DNA of 64,000 nt from contig NZ_WVTD01000008.1 of the NCBI RefSeq assembly GCF_009856825.1, positions 1-64,000 on the forward strand, in the 5' to 3' direction. The DNA comes from Novosphingobium silvae (GTDB lineage Bacteria > Pseudomonadota > Alphaproteobacteria > Sphingomonadales > Sphingomonadaceae). The notes under the pieces were generated by a model that ran no database searches, had not been told where the DNA came from, and saw only the letters and a list, made by a program, of their open reading frames with translations. Positions 27,452-35,308 of the stretch are shown here, piece by piece. How positions within the stretch are numbered: the first letter of the stretch is position 1; every line of letters starts with the position of its first letter. The position numbers and the translations under genes were made by a program.

Positions 27452-27481
27452 CCGGCGCGCGGTGCGAACGCCGCGCGGAAT

Positions 27482-28318
27482 CTACTTTGCCAGCGGTGCT
27501 GCCCCGACCGATGCGGTCAGGTGCTCCCAGGTCGTGAACTGGTCCTGCAGCATGGCCATCTCGCGCGCCGCGTAGCTCGCCGCATCGCTGCCGAGCAGCA
27601 GCACCAGCGGCGGCTCGGGCGAAGTGACCGCGGTCAGGATCGCCTGCGCCGCCTTTGCAGGATCGCTGGGCTCCTCGCCGTGATGGGCGGTGAGCACTTC
27701 GCGCGCCATGTGGGCGCTCGCCGCATAGTCGCTGATCGTCGGCTCCGCGCCGAGCAGGCGCGCGGCGGCAAATTCGGTGCGCATGCCGCCGGGCGCCACG
27801 TTGGTCACCCTGATGCCCAGTGGCCCCACTTCCTGCGCAAGCGTGCGCCCGATGCAATCCAACGCGAACTTGCTGGCGCCGTAGATGCCGGTGCCGTTCC
27901 AGCATGCAAGCCCGCTGATCGAGCCGATGTTCACGATGTGCCCAGCCCGCCGCGCGCGCAGATAAGGCAGCGCCGCCTGGATCACCGCGAGCGCGCCCCA
28001 CACGTTGACCTCGAACAGCGCCCGCGCGTCGGCAAGCGGCGTTTCCTCGATCGCTCCGGTATAGCCAAGGCCGGCATTGTTGACGACGAAGTGCAGGCCG
28101 CCGGTGCGCGCTTCCGCCTCGTGCACCGCTGCAGCGACGGCTGCGGTATCCGTCACGTCGAGGACCATGCCGATGGCTTTCTCTCCCAGGCTTTCGAACG
28201 CGGTCGCTGCCTCTGCACTGCGTACCGTGCCGACCACCGTGTGGCCGGCGCCCAGCGCCGCTTGCGCGATCTCGCGCCCGAGCCCCGTGCTGACGCCCGT
28301 GATGAACCAGTTGCCCAT
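27482..28318 (-). CDS. Short-chain dehydrogenase/reductase
   Basis: A 278-residue classical SDR. The cofactor motif TGVSTGLG opens the protein, NNAGLGYTG follows, and the catalytic Ser (IGSISGL) and YGASK (Tyr-x3-Lys) are intact. Arg in the RSAEA loop after strand 2 suggests NADP. I use the ATG for MGNWFITG; the upstream 24 residues lie in the divergent promoter region. It converges on the AraC-formamidase gene with a 30-nt gap holding a GC-rich hairpin. Substrate unknown. Confidence 0.88.
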   Translation of the reverse strand: MGNWFITGVSTGLGREIAQAALGAGHTVVGTVRSAEAATAFESLGEKAIGMVLDVTDTAAVAAAVHEAEARTGGLHFVVNNAGLGYTGAIEETPLADARALFEVNVWGALAVIQAALPYLRARRAGHIVNIGSISGLACWNGTGIYGASKFALDCIGRTLAQEVGPLGIRVTNVAPGGMRTEFAAARLLGAEPTISDYAASAHMAREVLTAHHGEEPSDPAKAAQAILTAVTSPEPPLVLLLGSDAASYAAREMAMLQDQFTTWEHLTASVGAAPLAK

Positions 28319-28504
28319 GCGATCATTCCCTGTTCGTCGGCAGCCCAGCGCCGCGCCTTGCATGGCACTAGCAGTTGCCGCCAACGCCATCTATGCCGCG
28401 CGCGCCCCGCGCCTTGACGGTGACAAGAGCGCGGGCGCAGGGTGACAAGAACGTTGCCGAACCCCACCCTAGCCTCGATAGGCATCCAGGAGCAGGGGAG
28501 ACAC

Positions 28505-29635
28505 ATGATCCAGAGCCAACCGCGACCGTCAGGCTTCGGCCTTCCCTCCGACACCGGCGGGCGGGACCTTGGCATCTTCATGCCGATGGCGAATGGTGGC
28601 TGGATCCTCTCCAGCAACGCTCCGGCGCTCGACGGCTCCTACGACTACAACCTGAAGGCCGCGCAGCTGGCCGAGGAGATCGGCCTCGACTTCATCATGG
28701 CGATGGCCAAGTATCGGGGCTACGGCGGCGAGACGAAGCACTGGAACGCCTCGCTGGATTCGCCCATGATGATGGCAGGCCTTGCCCAGGCGACGAGCCG
28801 GGTGAAGGTATGGGCCACCGTCCACACGATCCTCCAGAACCCGGCCGTGACGGCCAAGATGATCGCGACGCTCGACCAGATCAGCCACGGGCGCGCGGGG
28901 CTCAATGTCGTGACCGGTTCGTACCGTGGTGAGTTCTCCCAGATGGGGGCATGGCCCGAGGGGGTCGACCACGACGAGCGGTACGTCCTTGCCACCGAGT
29001 GGATCCGCGCGATCAAGGCGCTGTGGACCCAGGATGCCGTGAGCATGGAAGGCAAGTACTTCACGCTCGAGGACTGCATGTCGAACCCCAAGCCGTCGAC
29101 CCCGCCCTTCCTGGTCTGCGCCGGCACGTCGAAAGTCGGCATCGAATTCACCGCCAACGAGATGGACGCCCTGTTCCTTTCCGGCGGCGACGTGGAGGAA
29201 CTGGCGAAAGCCAGCGCCGGGGCGAAGGCGGGTGCCGCCGCGCTCGGCTCGAAGATCCGCACATACTCGATGATGACGATCGTCTTCGGCGAGAGCGACG
29301 AGGCTGCGGAGGAGACCGCCGCCCATTTCCGCGCCGGGTTCGACGAAGGAGCGCTGCACGGCATGATGCGCGCATACGGCTTCCTCGATAGCGAGATCGG
29401 CAAGGAAAACGCCTTCACCAAAAAGGCGCGGTCCACGTTCATGACGCCCCATGTGCTGGGCACGCCCGAAACCGTGGTCGAGCGGCTGAGCGAGATCTTC
29501 GAGAAGACGTCGCTGGACGGTCTGATGCTGATCTTCCCGGATTACCACGCCTCGCTTCCGATCTTTGGCGAGAAGGTCCTGCCCGTGCTGCGCGAGCGCT
29601 TTCCGGCCGATGCCGTGGCGACCACTCATGGTTGA
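28505..29635 (+). CDS. RutA-like flavin-dependent monooxygenase (LLM family)
   Basis: A 376-residue luciferase-like monooxygenase. It matches RutA style: GIFMPMANGGWILSSNAP, FDFI-like barrel strand DFIMAMAKYRGYGG, ATSRVKVWATVHT, DQISHGRAGLNVVTG and SQMGAWPEG. RutA adds oxygen to the uracil ring and breaks an amide bond using FMNH2; dimethylsulfone and sulfonate monooxygenases share the family. The ATG at 28505 has GGGGAG upstream. It overlaps the cysteine hydrolase gene by 8 nt, the same order as rutA-rutB. No rutF flavin reductase is in the window. Confidence 0.85.
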   Translation: MIQSQPRPSGFGLPSDTGGRDLGIFMPMANGGWILSSNAPALDGSYDYNLKAAQLAEEIGLDFIMAMAKYRGYGGETKHWNASLDSPMMMAGLAQATSRVKVWATVHTILQNPAVTAKMIATLDQISHGRAGLNVVTGSYRGEFSQMGAWPEGVDHDERYVLATEWIRAIKALWTQDAVSMEGKYFTLEDCMSNPKPSTPPFLVCAGTSKVGIEFTANEMDALFLSGGDVEELAKASAGAKAGAAALGSKIRTYSMMTIVFGESDEAAEETAAHFRAGFDEGALHGMMRAYGFLDSEIGKENAFTKKARSTFMTPHVLGTPETVVERLSEIFEKTSLDGLMLIFPDYHASLPIFGEKVLPVLRERFPADAVATTHG

Positions 29636-30269
29636 GGCGCTGCCCCACGTCGCTCAGCCGGGCGACATGATCGCGCCGGAGCGCACCGCCCTCATCGTGG
29701 TGGACGTGCAGGTCGATTTCGCCGCGCCTCACGGACTGATCGGGCGGCACGGGACGGACATGTCCCCGGCAGAGCGGGCGATCGACCGCATCGAGGACCT
29801 GATCGCCGCCGCGCGCAAGGCGGGCGCGGCAGTCGGGTTCATGCGCGTCATGACGCGGCCGGAGACGGACTCGAACGCGCTCCGGACCTGGATGGCCCGG
29901 CGCGGCACGCCCGGCAGCGAAGGCATCTGCCGCATCGGCAGTGGCGGCGAGGACTATTATCGCGTCCGCCCCGAACCCGGCGACATGGAAGTGGGCAAGC
30001 TGGCCTATTCCAGCTTCCACGGCACCGACTTCGAGCAGCAGTTGCGCGCGCGCGGGATCGACACGCTGGTGCTGACGGGGCTCACGACCGATTGCTGCGT
30101 CGATTCCACCACGAGGGACGCCTTCCACCGCGACTTCCACACCTTCGTGGTATCCGACGCCTGCGCCAGCTTCGACGAGGCGCTTCACACCGGCGCCCTG
30201 CGCGCGCTGAGCGAACATACCTCGCTGCTGGTGACGTCAGAAGCCGTGATCGCCGCATGGTCGGCCTGA
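29628..30269 (+). CDS. RutB-like cysteine hydrolase (isochorismatase family)
   Basis: A 213-residue cysteine hydrolase with the Asp-Lys-Cys triad: D26 (VVDVQVDF), K124 (VGKLAYSSF) and C157 (TTDCCVDST). Family members hydrolyse ureidoacrylate (RutB), biuret, N-carbamoyl compounds or nicotinamide. Overlap with the RutA-like gene suggests it processes that enzyme's product. It shares an operon with the amidohydrolase that starts 37 nt downstream. The exact substrate is uncertain. Confidence 0.85.
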   Translation: MVEALPHVAQPGDMIAPERTALIVVDVQVDFAAPHGLIGRHGTDMSPAERAIDRIEDLIAAARKAGAAVGFMRVMTRPETDSNALRTWMARRGTPGSEGICRIGSGGEDYYRVRPEPGDMEVGKLAYSSFHGTDFEQQLRARGIDTLVLTGLTTDCCVDSTTRDAFHRDFHTFVVSDACASFDEALHTGALRALSEHTSLLVTSEAVIAAWSA

Positions 30270-30306
30270 CCGTGCCTCTGGCACTGCGCGCGGCGGGACG
30301 GGCGGC

Positions 30307-31752
30307 ATGAGCGGGCAGCCCGCATCCGCGCTCCCCGTCCCCGGCCCCGCCCCGGTGCCGATCCCGGTCCCGGTGGACCTGTTGATCCGCAATGCTTGGA
30401 TCGTGACCATGGACGCGAGCCGGCGGATCTTCCGTGACGGGGCACTCGCCGTCGTCGGCGACCGCATCCATGCCGTCGGCCCAAGCGCCGAGGTGGAGGC
30501 CATGGTCCGCGCGCGCGAAGTGCTTGACGGCTCGCGGTTCGTGCTGACGCCCGGCTTCGTGAACTGCCACGTCCACATCACCGGGGAGCCGATCACGCGC
30601 GGGGCGGTGCCGGACGATGCCGACTGGGAGACCAACGTGATGGGTTGGCTTATCCCCACATACCAGGCGCAGACGCCGGAGGAGGAGCGGCTTTCGGCCC
30701 GCTTCGCCGCGCTCGAAATGCTGCGCTCGGGCACGACGTGCTTCATCGAGGCCGGCACAATACTCGACCTTGGCGCCGTCCACGACGGCCTTGCCGAGAC
30801 CGGCATCCGCGGCCGCATCGGTCAGTGGGCGCAGGACCGCGCGTTCGATCCGGCCGAAGATCAGGCCGCGCTCACCGCCGCGGCCATCGACACCCTCCAG
30901 CGCGAGGTGGAGCGCTATTCGGGCGCCGGCGATCCCCTGCTGGCCGCGTGGCCGGCGCTTGTAGGGCACGTCACCGCGACCGACGAGCTGTGGCGCGCCG
31001 CGACGCAGCTGGCGCGCGAGCACGGAGCAGGCGTCACCGCGCACATGAGCCCGGACCCGCAGGACCCCGCGTTCTTCCTTGCCGCCACCGGCAGGCGGCC
31101 GATCGCCCACCTGGCCGAAATCGGGGCGCTGGGGCCGCAGCTTTCCCTCACGCACGCGATCTTCCTTGACCAGGCTGAGGTCGACCTGCTCGCATCGAGC
31201 GGCACCCACGTGACCCATTGCCCGATGACGGCCATGAAGGGTGCCTATGGTGCCAGCCATTCGGGCCTCTTCCCCGAGATGGCGGCGGCGGGCGTGCCGA
31301 TCCAGTTGGGCACGGACGGGAACAACAACGGCAACAGCGCCGACATGATGCGCGCCATGTACGTGACGGCGGGGCTGTTCAAGGATTCGCGCCGCGATTC
31401 CAGCCTGTTCTCGGCCTACGAGGTTCTCGAATGCGCCACTCTCAACGGAGCGGCCGGCGCACAGATGAGCCACCTGATCGGCAGCCTGGAACCCGGCAAG
31501 AAGGCGGATTTCGTCGCGCACGACCGCAACCGGCCCGAGTGGACCCCGCTTCTCAACCCCGTCAACCAGCTCGTATGGTCGGCCGACGGGCGCGGCGTGC
31601 ATTCCGTGTGGGTGGATGGCCGGCGCCTGATCGACAGCTACCGCTCGACCACGATCGACGAGGATGCCATCATCGCCGACGTCGAGAGGACCGCGCCGCT
31701 CGTGCTGGCCCGCGCGGGCAAGACCGTACCCAGTCGGTGGCCGGTGCTGTGA
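30307..31752 (+). CDS. TRZ/ATZ-type metal-dependent amidohydrolase (copy B)
   Basis: A 481-residue paralogue of the copy A enzyme, with NCHVHITG, TAHMSPD, LTHAIFLD, THCPMT and LGTDGNNNG as the metal and catalytic elements. The N-terminal 20 residues (Pro/Val repeats, PVPGPAPVPIPVPV) are not part of the domain. It lies 37 nt after the cysteine hydrolase and 37 nt before an MFS gene on the same strand, probably one operon of LLM monooxygenase, cysteine hydrolase, amidohydrolase and carrier. Deamination or dechlorination-type hydrolysis of an N-heterocycle or purine-like compound is plausible. Confidence 0.87.
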   Translation: MSGQPASALPVPGPAPVPIPVPVDLLIRNAWIVTMDASRRIFRDGALAVVGDRIHAVGPSAEVEAMVRAREVLDGSRFVLTPGFVNCHVHITGEPITRGAVPDDADWETNVMGWLIPTYQAQTPEEERLSARFAALEMLRSGTTCFIEAGTILDLGAVHDGLAETGIRGRIGQWAQDRAFDPAEDQAALTAAAIDTLQREVERYSGAGDPLLAAWPALVGHVTATDELWRAATQLAREHGAGVTAHMSPDPQDPAFFLAATGRRPIAHLAEIGALGPQLSLTHAIFLDQAEVDLLASSGTHVTHCPMTAMKGAYGASHSGLFPEMAAAGVPIQLGTDGNNNGNSADMMRAMYVTAGLFKDSRRDSSLFSAYEVLECATLNGAAGAQMSHLIGSLEPGKKADFVAHDRNRPEWTPLLNPVNQLVWSADGRGVHSVWVDGRRLIDSYRSTTIDEDAIIADVERTAPLVLARAGKTVPSRWPVL

Positions 31753-31789
31753 GCACCACCGCCCCCACCCCCCGAAAGGGATTCGAAGC

Positions 31790-33010
31790 ATGAAGAACCG
31801 TTTGCTCGTCTATGTCGTGCTTCAGGCGCTCTGCCTCATGTACTTCCTGCTCTCGGCCGGGACGTTCAACTCGCTGGGCATGGTCCTGCCATCGATGGTC
31901 GAGGCGTTCGACATGTCGTGGGCGCAGGCGGGGTTCGGCTTCACGCTGCTGGGAAGCGCCTGCGGGCTGGTCAGCCTTGCCCCGGCACTCACCATCCGCA
32001 AGCTGGGGGTGGGCCGCACGCTGCTGACGGGCACGGTCATCCTCTTCGCGGGCTTCGGGCTTCTCTATACCTCCACCGGGGCCATGACGTATTACCTCGG
32101 CACCACGCTTCTCGGCGTGGGCTACTGCTTCTGCGGGACGGTGCCTGCGGTTCACGTGCTGTCCAGCAGTTTCCGCCGCCGCTCGACCGTGCTCGGCCTC
32201 TATTTCACCATCGGCAACCTGGGCGCTGTCGCCGGCCCGCTGCTTTGGTACGGATCGCAGAGCGCGGGCTTCGACTGGCGCTTCTACTGGCTCATGTTCG
32301 CCATCGCTTCGGTCGTGGTCGGGGCCTTCTGCACGCTCACCGCAGGGCGGCTGCACATCGCCCCGCCCGAAGCGCAGGCAAGCGCGGGCGGGGAGTCCGC
32401 CGAATGGACGGTGCGCCAGGCGCTCGGCACCGTACAGTTCTGGGTGGTCGTGGGCGCCTATACCGCGTGCCTTGCAATCAACACGACGACGCACGGCTTT
32501 GCCTATCAGCACCTGATGGAGCACGGCATCGCACAGGCCCGCGCATCGCAGCTGATCAGCCTCTCCGCCCTGGTCTGCGCCGTCGGCTCCGCGCTCGCGG
32601 GGCTGGCCGGCGAGAAGACCTCGGCGCGGACCCTCACGATGTTCTCGCTGGGGTGCCTGGGCGTTTCCGCGGCCACGCTCGCGCTTGCGGACGGCTCTGT
32701 CTCGCTGCTGATCTGGATGGTCGCTTTCGGCGGCGGCCTTGGCTTCAGCTATGTGAGCACCGTCATGCTGCTGCAGTCGTACTTCGGCCAGCGCGCCTCG
32801 CTGGAACTGTACTCGATCATGATGGCCTTCTCGACCTCGGCGGCGCTAGGCCCGGCGCTGGGCGGCGCGATCAAGGACCAGACCGGCAGCTTCTCCGGCA
32901 TCTTCCTGGGCCTCGCCTGCCTGAGCGCCGTCCTGTTCTGCGCCGTCGCCGTCCTGCGCAAGCCGGGCGAGCGCAAGGCGCCCGGCGTCACTGCCATCGC
33001 GGCGGAATAG
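31790..33010 (+). CDS. MFS transporter (second carrier of the region)
   Basis: A 406-residue permease of about twelve helices (MKNRLLVYVVLQALCLMYFL start, then SMVEAFDMSWAQAGFG and RKLGVGRTLL). It is the last gene of the RutA-RutB-amidohydrolase unit and is followed by a perfect inverted-repeat terminator. The ATG at 31790 has GAAAGGG upstream; an earlier frame overlaps the amidohydrolase end. It probably carries the pathway's substrate or product across the inner membrane. Confidence 0.88.
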   Translation: MKNRLLVYVVLQALCLMYFLLSAGTFNSLGMVLPSMVEAFDMSWAQAGFGFTLLGSACGLVSLAPALTIRKLGVGRTLLTGTVILFAGFGLLYTSTGAMTYYLGTTLLGVGYCFCGTVPAVHVLSSSFRRRSTVLGLYFTIGNLGAVAGPLLWYGSQSAGFDWRFYWLMFAIASVVVGAFCTLTAGRLHIAPPEAQASAGGESAEWTVRQALGTVQFWVVVGAYTACLAINTTTHGFAYQHLMEHGIAQARASQLISLSALVCAVGSALAGLAGEKTSARTLTMFSLGCLGVSAATLALADGSVSLLIWMVAFGGGLGFSYVSTVMLLQSYFGQRASLELYSIMMAFSTSAALGPALGGAIKDQTGSFSGIFLGLACLSAVLFCAVAVLRKPGERKAPGVTAIAAE

Positions 33011-33018
33011 GACGTTCC

Positions 33019-33075
33019 ACCGCACAGAGAAAAGGGCCGGCAAGCGCGATGCTTGCCGGCCCTTTTCTCTGTGCG
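33019..33075. terminator. Perfect 26-bp inverted-repeat bidirectional terminator
   Basis: The arms (33019-33044 and 33050-33075) pair without a mismatch around a 5-nt loop (GCGAT), with AGAAAAGGGCC/GGCCCTTTTCT giving A/T tracts on both strands. It sits between the MFS gene and the convergent TauD gene and can end transcription both ways. Confidence 0.93.
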
Positions 33076-33087
33076 GGACGATCAGGA

Positions 33088-33936
33088 TCAGACCGGGCGT
33101 TCGCCCTTGACCTGGATGCGGTAGCCCGAGCGAACTTCCGGGAAATAGTCCCAGATGGCCATGTGCTGACCGCAGCGATTGTCCCAGATGGCGATCGCGT
33201 GCGGGGTCCAGGTGAAGCGGCACTGGAACATCGGGCTCTGGACGTGATCGAAAAGGAACGCCAGCAGCGCCTCGCTCTCCCGCTCGGGGATGCCCTCGAT
33301 GCGGGTCGTGAAGCCGCGGTTCACGTAAAGCGCCTTGCGGCCCGTGACGGGGTGGACCCGCGCGATCGGGTGGGACGTGCAGGGCAGTTCCATGCCTTCG
33401 GGCACCAGGCCCCCAAAGGCCTTCACCCCGTCATGCACGGCTCTCAGACCTTCGAGCTGCGCCTTCATGCGCTCAGACAGCGCATCCCACGCGGCGTACA
33501 TGTTCGAGAACACGGTATCGCCGCCAAGGCTGGGCAGCGTATGCAGATAGAGGATCGAGCCCATCGGCGGCTCCGGATCGCAGCTCATGTCCGAGTGCCA
33601 GTCCTCGCCCGCGACGTATGTGGAGTTCTCGTCGGCGTGCATCCTGGTGATCTCGTCGTAGCCCGGCACCCGCCACGGCTTCGTGCTGGGCGCCACATGC
33701 GCCTCGCCGAACACCGTGGCAAGGCGGCGGTGCGCATCGAAATCGATCGGCTGATCGCGCAGGAAGATGACCAGATGCTCCGCCAGCGCGCGCCGCAGTT
33801 CCTCCGCCACGTCCTCGCCATAGGGCCGGGTGAGATCGACGCCCCCCACATAGGCGCCAAGCGTCGGGTTCAACCGCTCGATGGTGAGATGCCGGTATCC
33901 GGCGCTCTTCGGCTTGTCCTCGACTGCGACTTCCAT
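33088..33936 (-). CDS. TauD/TfdA-type alpha-ketoglutarate-dependent dioxygenase
   Basis: A 282-residue Fe(II)/2-oxoglutarate oxygenase. The facial triad is visible: H114 and D116 (DWHSDMSC) and a C-terminal His (NRCGQHMAIWDY), with an Arg for 2-oxoglutarate (RSGYRIQV). The family includes taurine, 2,4-D, alkylsulfatase and xanthine hydroxylating enzymes, so substrate choice is open. The ATG for MEVAVEDKP has an excellent AGGAGGG. The kinase gene lies 273 nt upstream on the same strand. Confidence 0.9.
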   Translation of the reverse strand: MEVAVEDKPKSAGYRHLTIERLNPTLGAYVGGVDLTRPYGEDVAEELRRALAEHLVIFLRDQPIDFDAHRRLATVFGEAHVAPSTKPWRVPGYDEITRMHADENSTYVAGEDWHSDMSCDPEPPMGSILYLHTLPSLGGDTVFSNMYAAWDALSERMKAQLEGLRAVHDGVKAFGGLVPEGMELPCTSHPIARVHPVTGRKALYVNRGFTTRIEGIPERESEALLAFLFDHVQSPMFQCRFTWTPHAIAIWDNRCGQHMAIWDYFPEVRSGYRIQVKGERPV

Positions 33937-34209
33937 TCTGCCCTCCTGTTCCTGTCGACCTGCGCCGCGGATGGGCGCGACCGGGATGATGTCTCGCTGC
34001 ACGTTGTTGCGCCCCGGATACGGCAAGCGCCTGCGTGCTGTCTGCAACCAAGGACCCCTGCCGCACCCGGCGTGCGGCGCTTGCCGTAACACCACCGGGG
34101 ATGCGGTTGCCCTTTCCCGCCATCTTACGAAAGGGTCGGTCCGTGATCTTGAGCGTGAGCGCCATTTTCGCTTCTGAACGGTCCTCTCCTCGTGTTGCAG
34201 GAGAAGCGA

Positions 34210-35127
34210 TCAGGCACTTGCTGCCACCAGTGCATCCACCTCGCTGCGCATCGGCATAGAAGGTGCGGCGCCTTTCCTTGCGACGGAAAGCGAAGCCGCC
34301 GCATTCGCCAGCCGCAGGGCGTCCTGCGCGCCGATGCCCTGGTCCACGCAGGCGGCGATGGTGCCGCAGAAGCAATCGCCCGCCCCGCTCGTATCCACTA
34401 CTGCCTCGGCGCGGATGGCTGGCGAGAAGATGGCGCGATCTGCCCAGACCGCCGCCGAGCCCGCCGCGCCCAGCGTCACCACCACGGCCTGCCCGGGACG
34501 GTTCAGGAGCCGCCTTGCGACCAGCAGGTCGTTGAGGTTCTCCGGCTCGCGGTCGAGCTGGAGATACTCGGCACATTCGCTCTGGTTGAAGATCACCATG
34601 TCCGAAAGGTCGAACAGGCGCGATCCTGCCGATACGGCAGGCGCGGCGTTCAAGATCTTGCGGACAGGCCGCGCGGCTTCGCTGGCGAACAGCGCGGCCA
34701 GTTCGTCGATATCGCTTTCGAGCTGCACCAGCAGCACCCGGGTCCGCGCATCGATCGCCGCGATCGCTCCGCCGGCGCGCGCCGCCAGATTGGCTCCCGC
34801 CTCCACCATGATCATGTTGTCGCCCGCCGGTTCGATCAGGATCGTGGCTCTGCCGCTGGCGTGGCCGCCCAGCGTCTCGACAAGAGCGGTATCGACGCCG
34901 TCCGCATCGAGCGCCTCGCGCAGGAGCGCTCCCGCCTCGTCCCGGCCTACGGCGCCCGCCATTCGCGTCTGCGAACCGAAGCGCGCGGATGCGATCGCCT
35001 GGTTCAGCCCCTTGCCTCCCACCGCCGTCTCGCCATCCTGCACCAGCAGCGTCTGCCCCCACGCGGCGCGCACGGGCAGGCGCAGGGCAAGGTCTAGATT
35101 GAGTGAACCAAACACACTTACGCTCAT
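34210..35127 (-). CDS. Ribokinase-family (PfkB) sugar or nucleoside kinase
   Basis: A 305-residue kinase with N-terminal VFGSLNLDL, the substrate-binding GGKGLNQAIA and the C-terminal DTSGAGDCFCGT (catalytic Asp and anion hole). It phosphorylates a sugar, most likely ribose or a ribosyl-type moiety. It lies between the TonB receptor and the TauD-type gene on the same strand. If the imported substrate is a nucleoside-like compound, this would salvage its sugar; that is inference. Confidence 0.9.
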   Translation of the reverse strand: MSVSVFGSLNLDLALRLPVRAAWGQTLLVQDGETAVGGKGLNQAIASARFGSQTRMAGAVGRDEAGALLREALDADGVDTALVETLGGHASGRATILIEPAGDNMIMVEAGANLAARAGGAIAAIDARTRVLLVQLESDIDELAALFASEAARPVRKILNAAPAVSAGSRLFDLSDMVIFNQSECAEYLQLDREPENLNDLLVARRLLNRPGQAVVVTLGAAGSAAVWADRAIFSPAIRAEAVVDTSGAGDCFCGTIAACVDQGIGAQDALRLANAAASLSVARKGAAPSMPMRSEVDALVAASA

Positions 35128-35242
35128 GCACGATCCCCTGCCGCAGTGCCCGACGCGGTAACCGGGTCGCCGGGGCTCCGTCTTGCCGCCGAGCGCCCTC
35201 GTTCAGGTCAGGCCCGATCCATGCCTGCTCTCGGCCATAAGC

Positions 35243-35273
35243 AAAAGGGCCGCCGCATTCCTGCAGCGGCCCT
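35243..35273 (-). terminator. Intrinsic terminator after the TonB receptor gene
   Basis: On the minus strand GGGCCGCTGCA and TGCGGCGGCCC form an 11-bp stem with one mismatch around a short loop, followed by TTTTGC. It begins 35 nt past the receptor stop and separates it from the kinase gene. Confidence 0.75.
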
Positions 35274-35308
35274 CACCCGGGCAAAGCCCCTGACGGTCCT
35301 TCCGGCTG

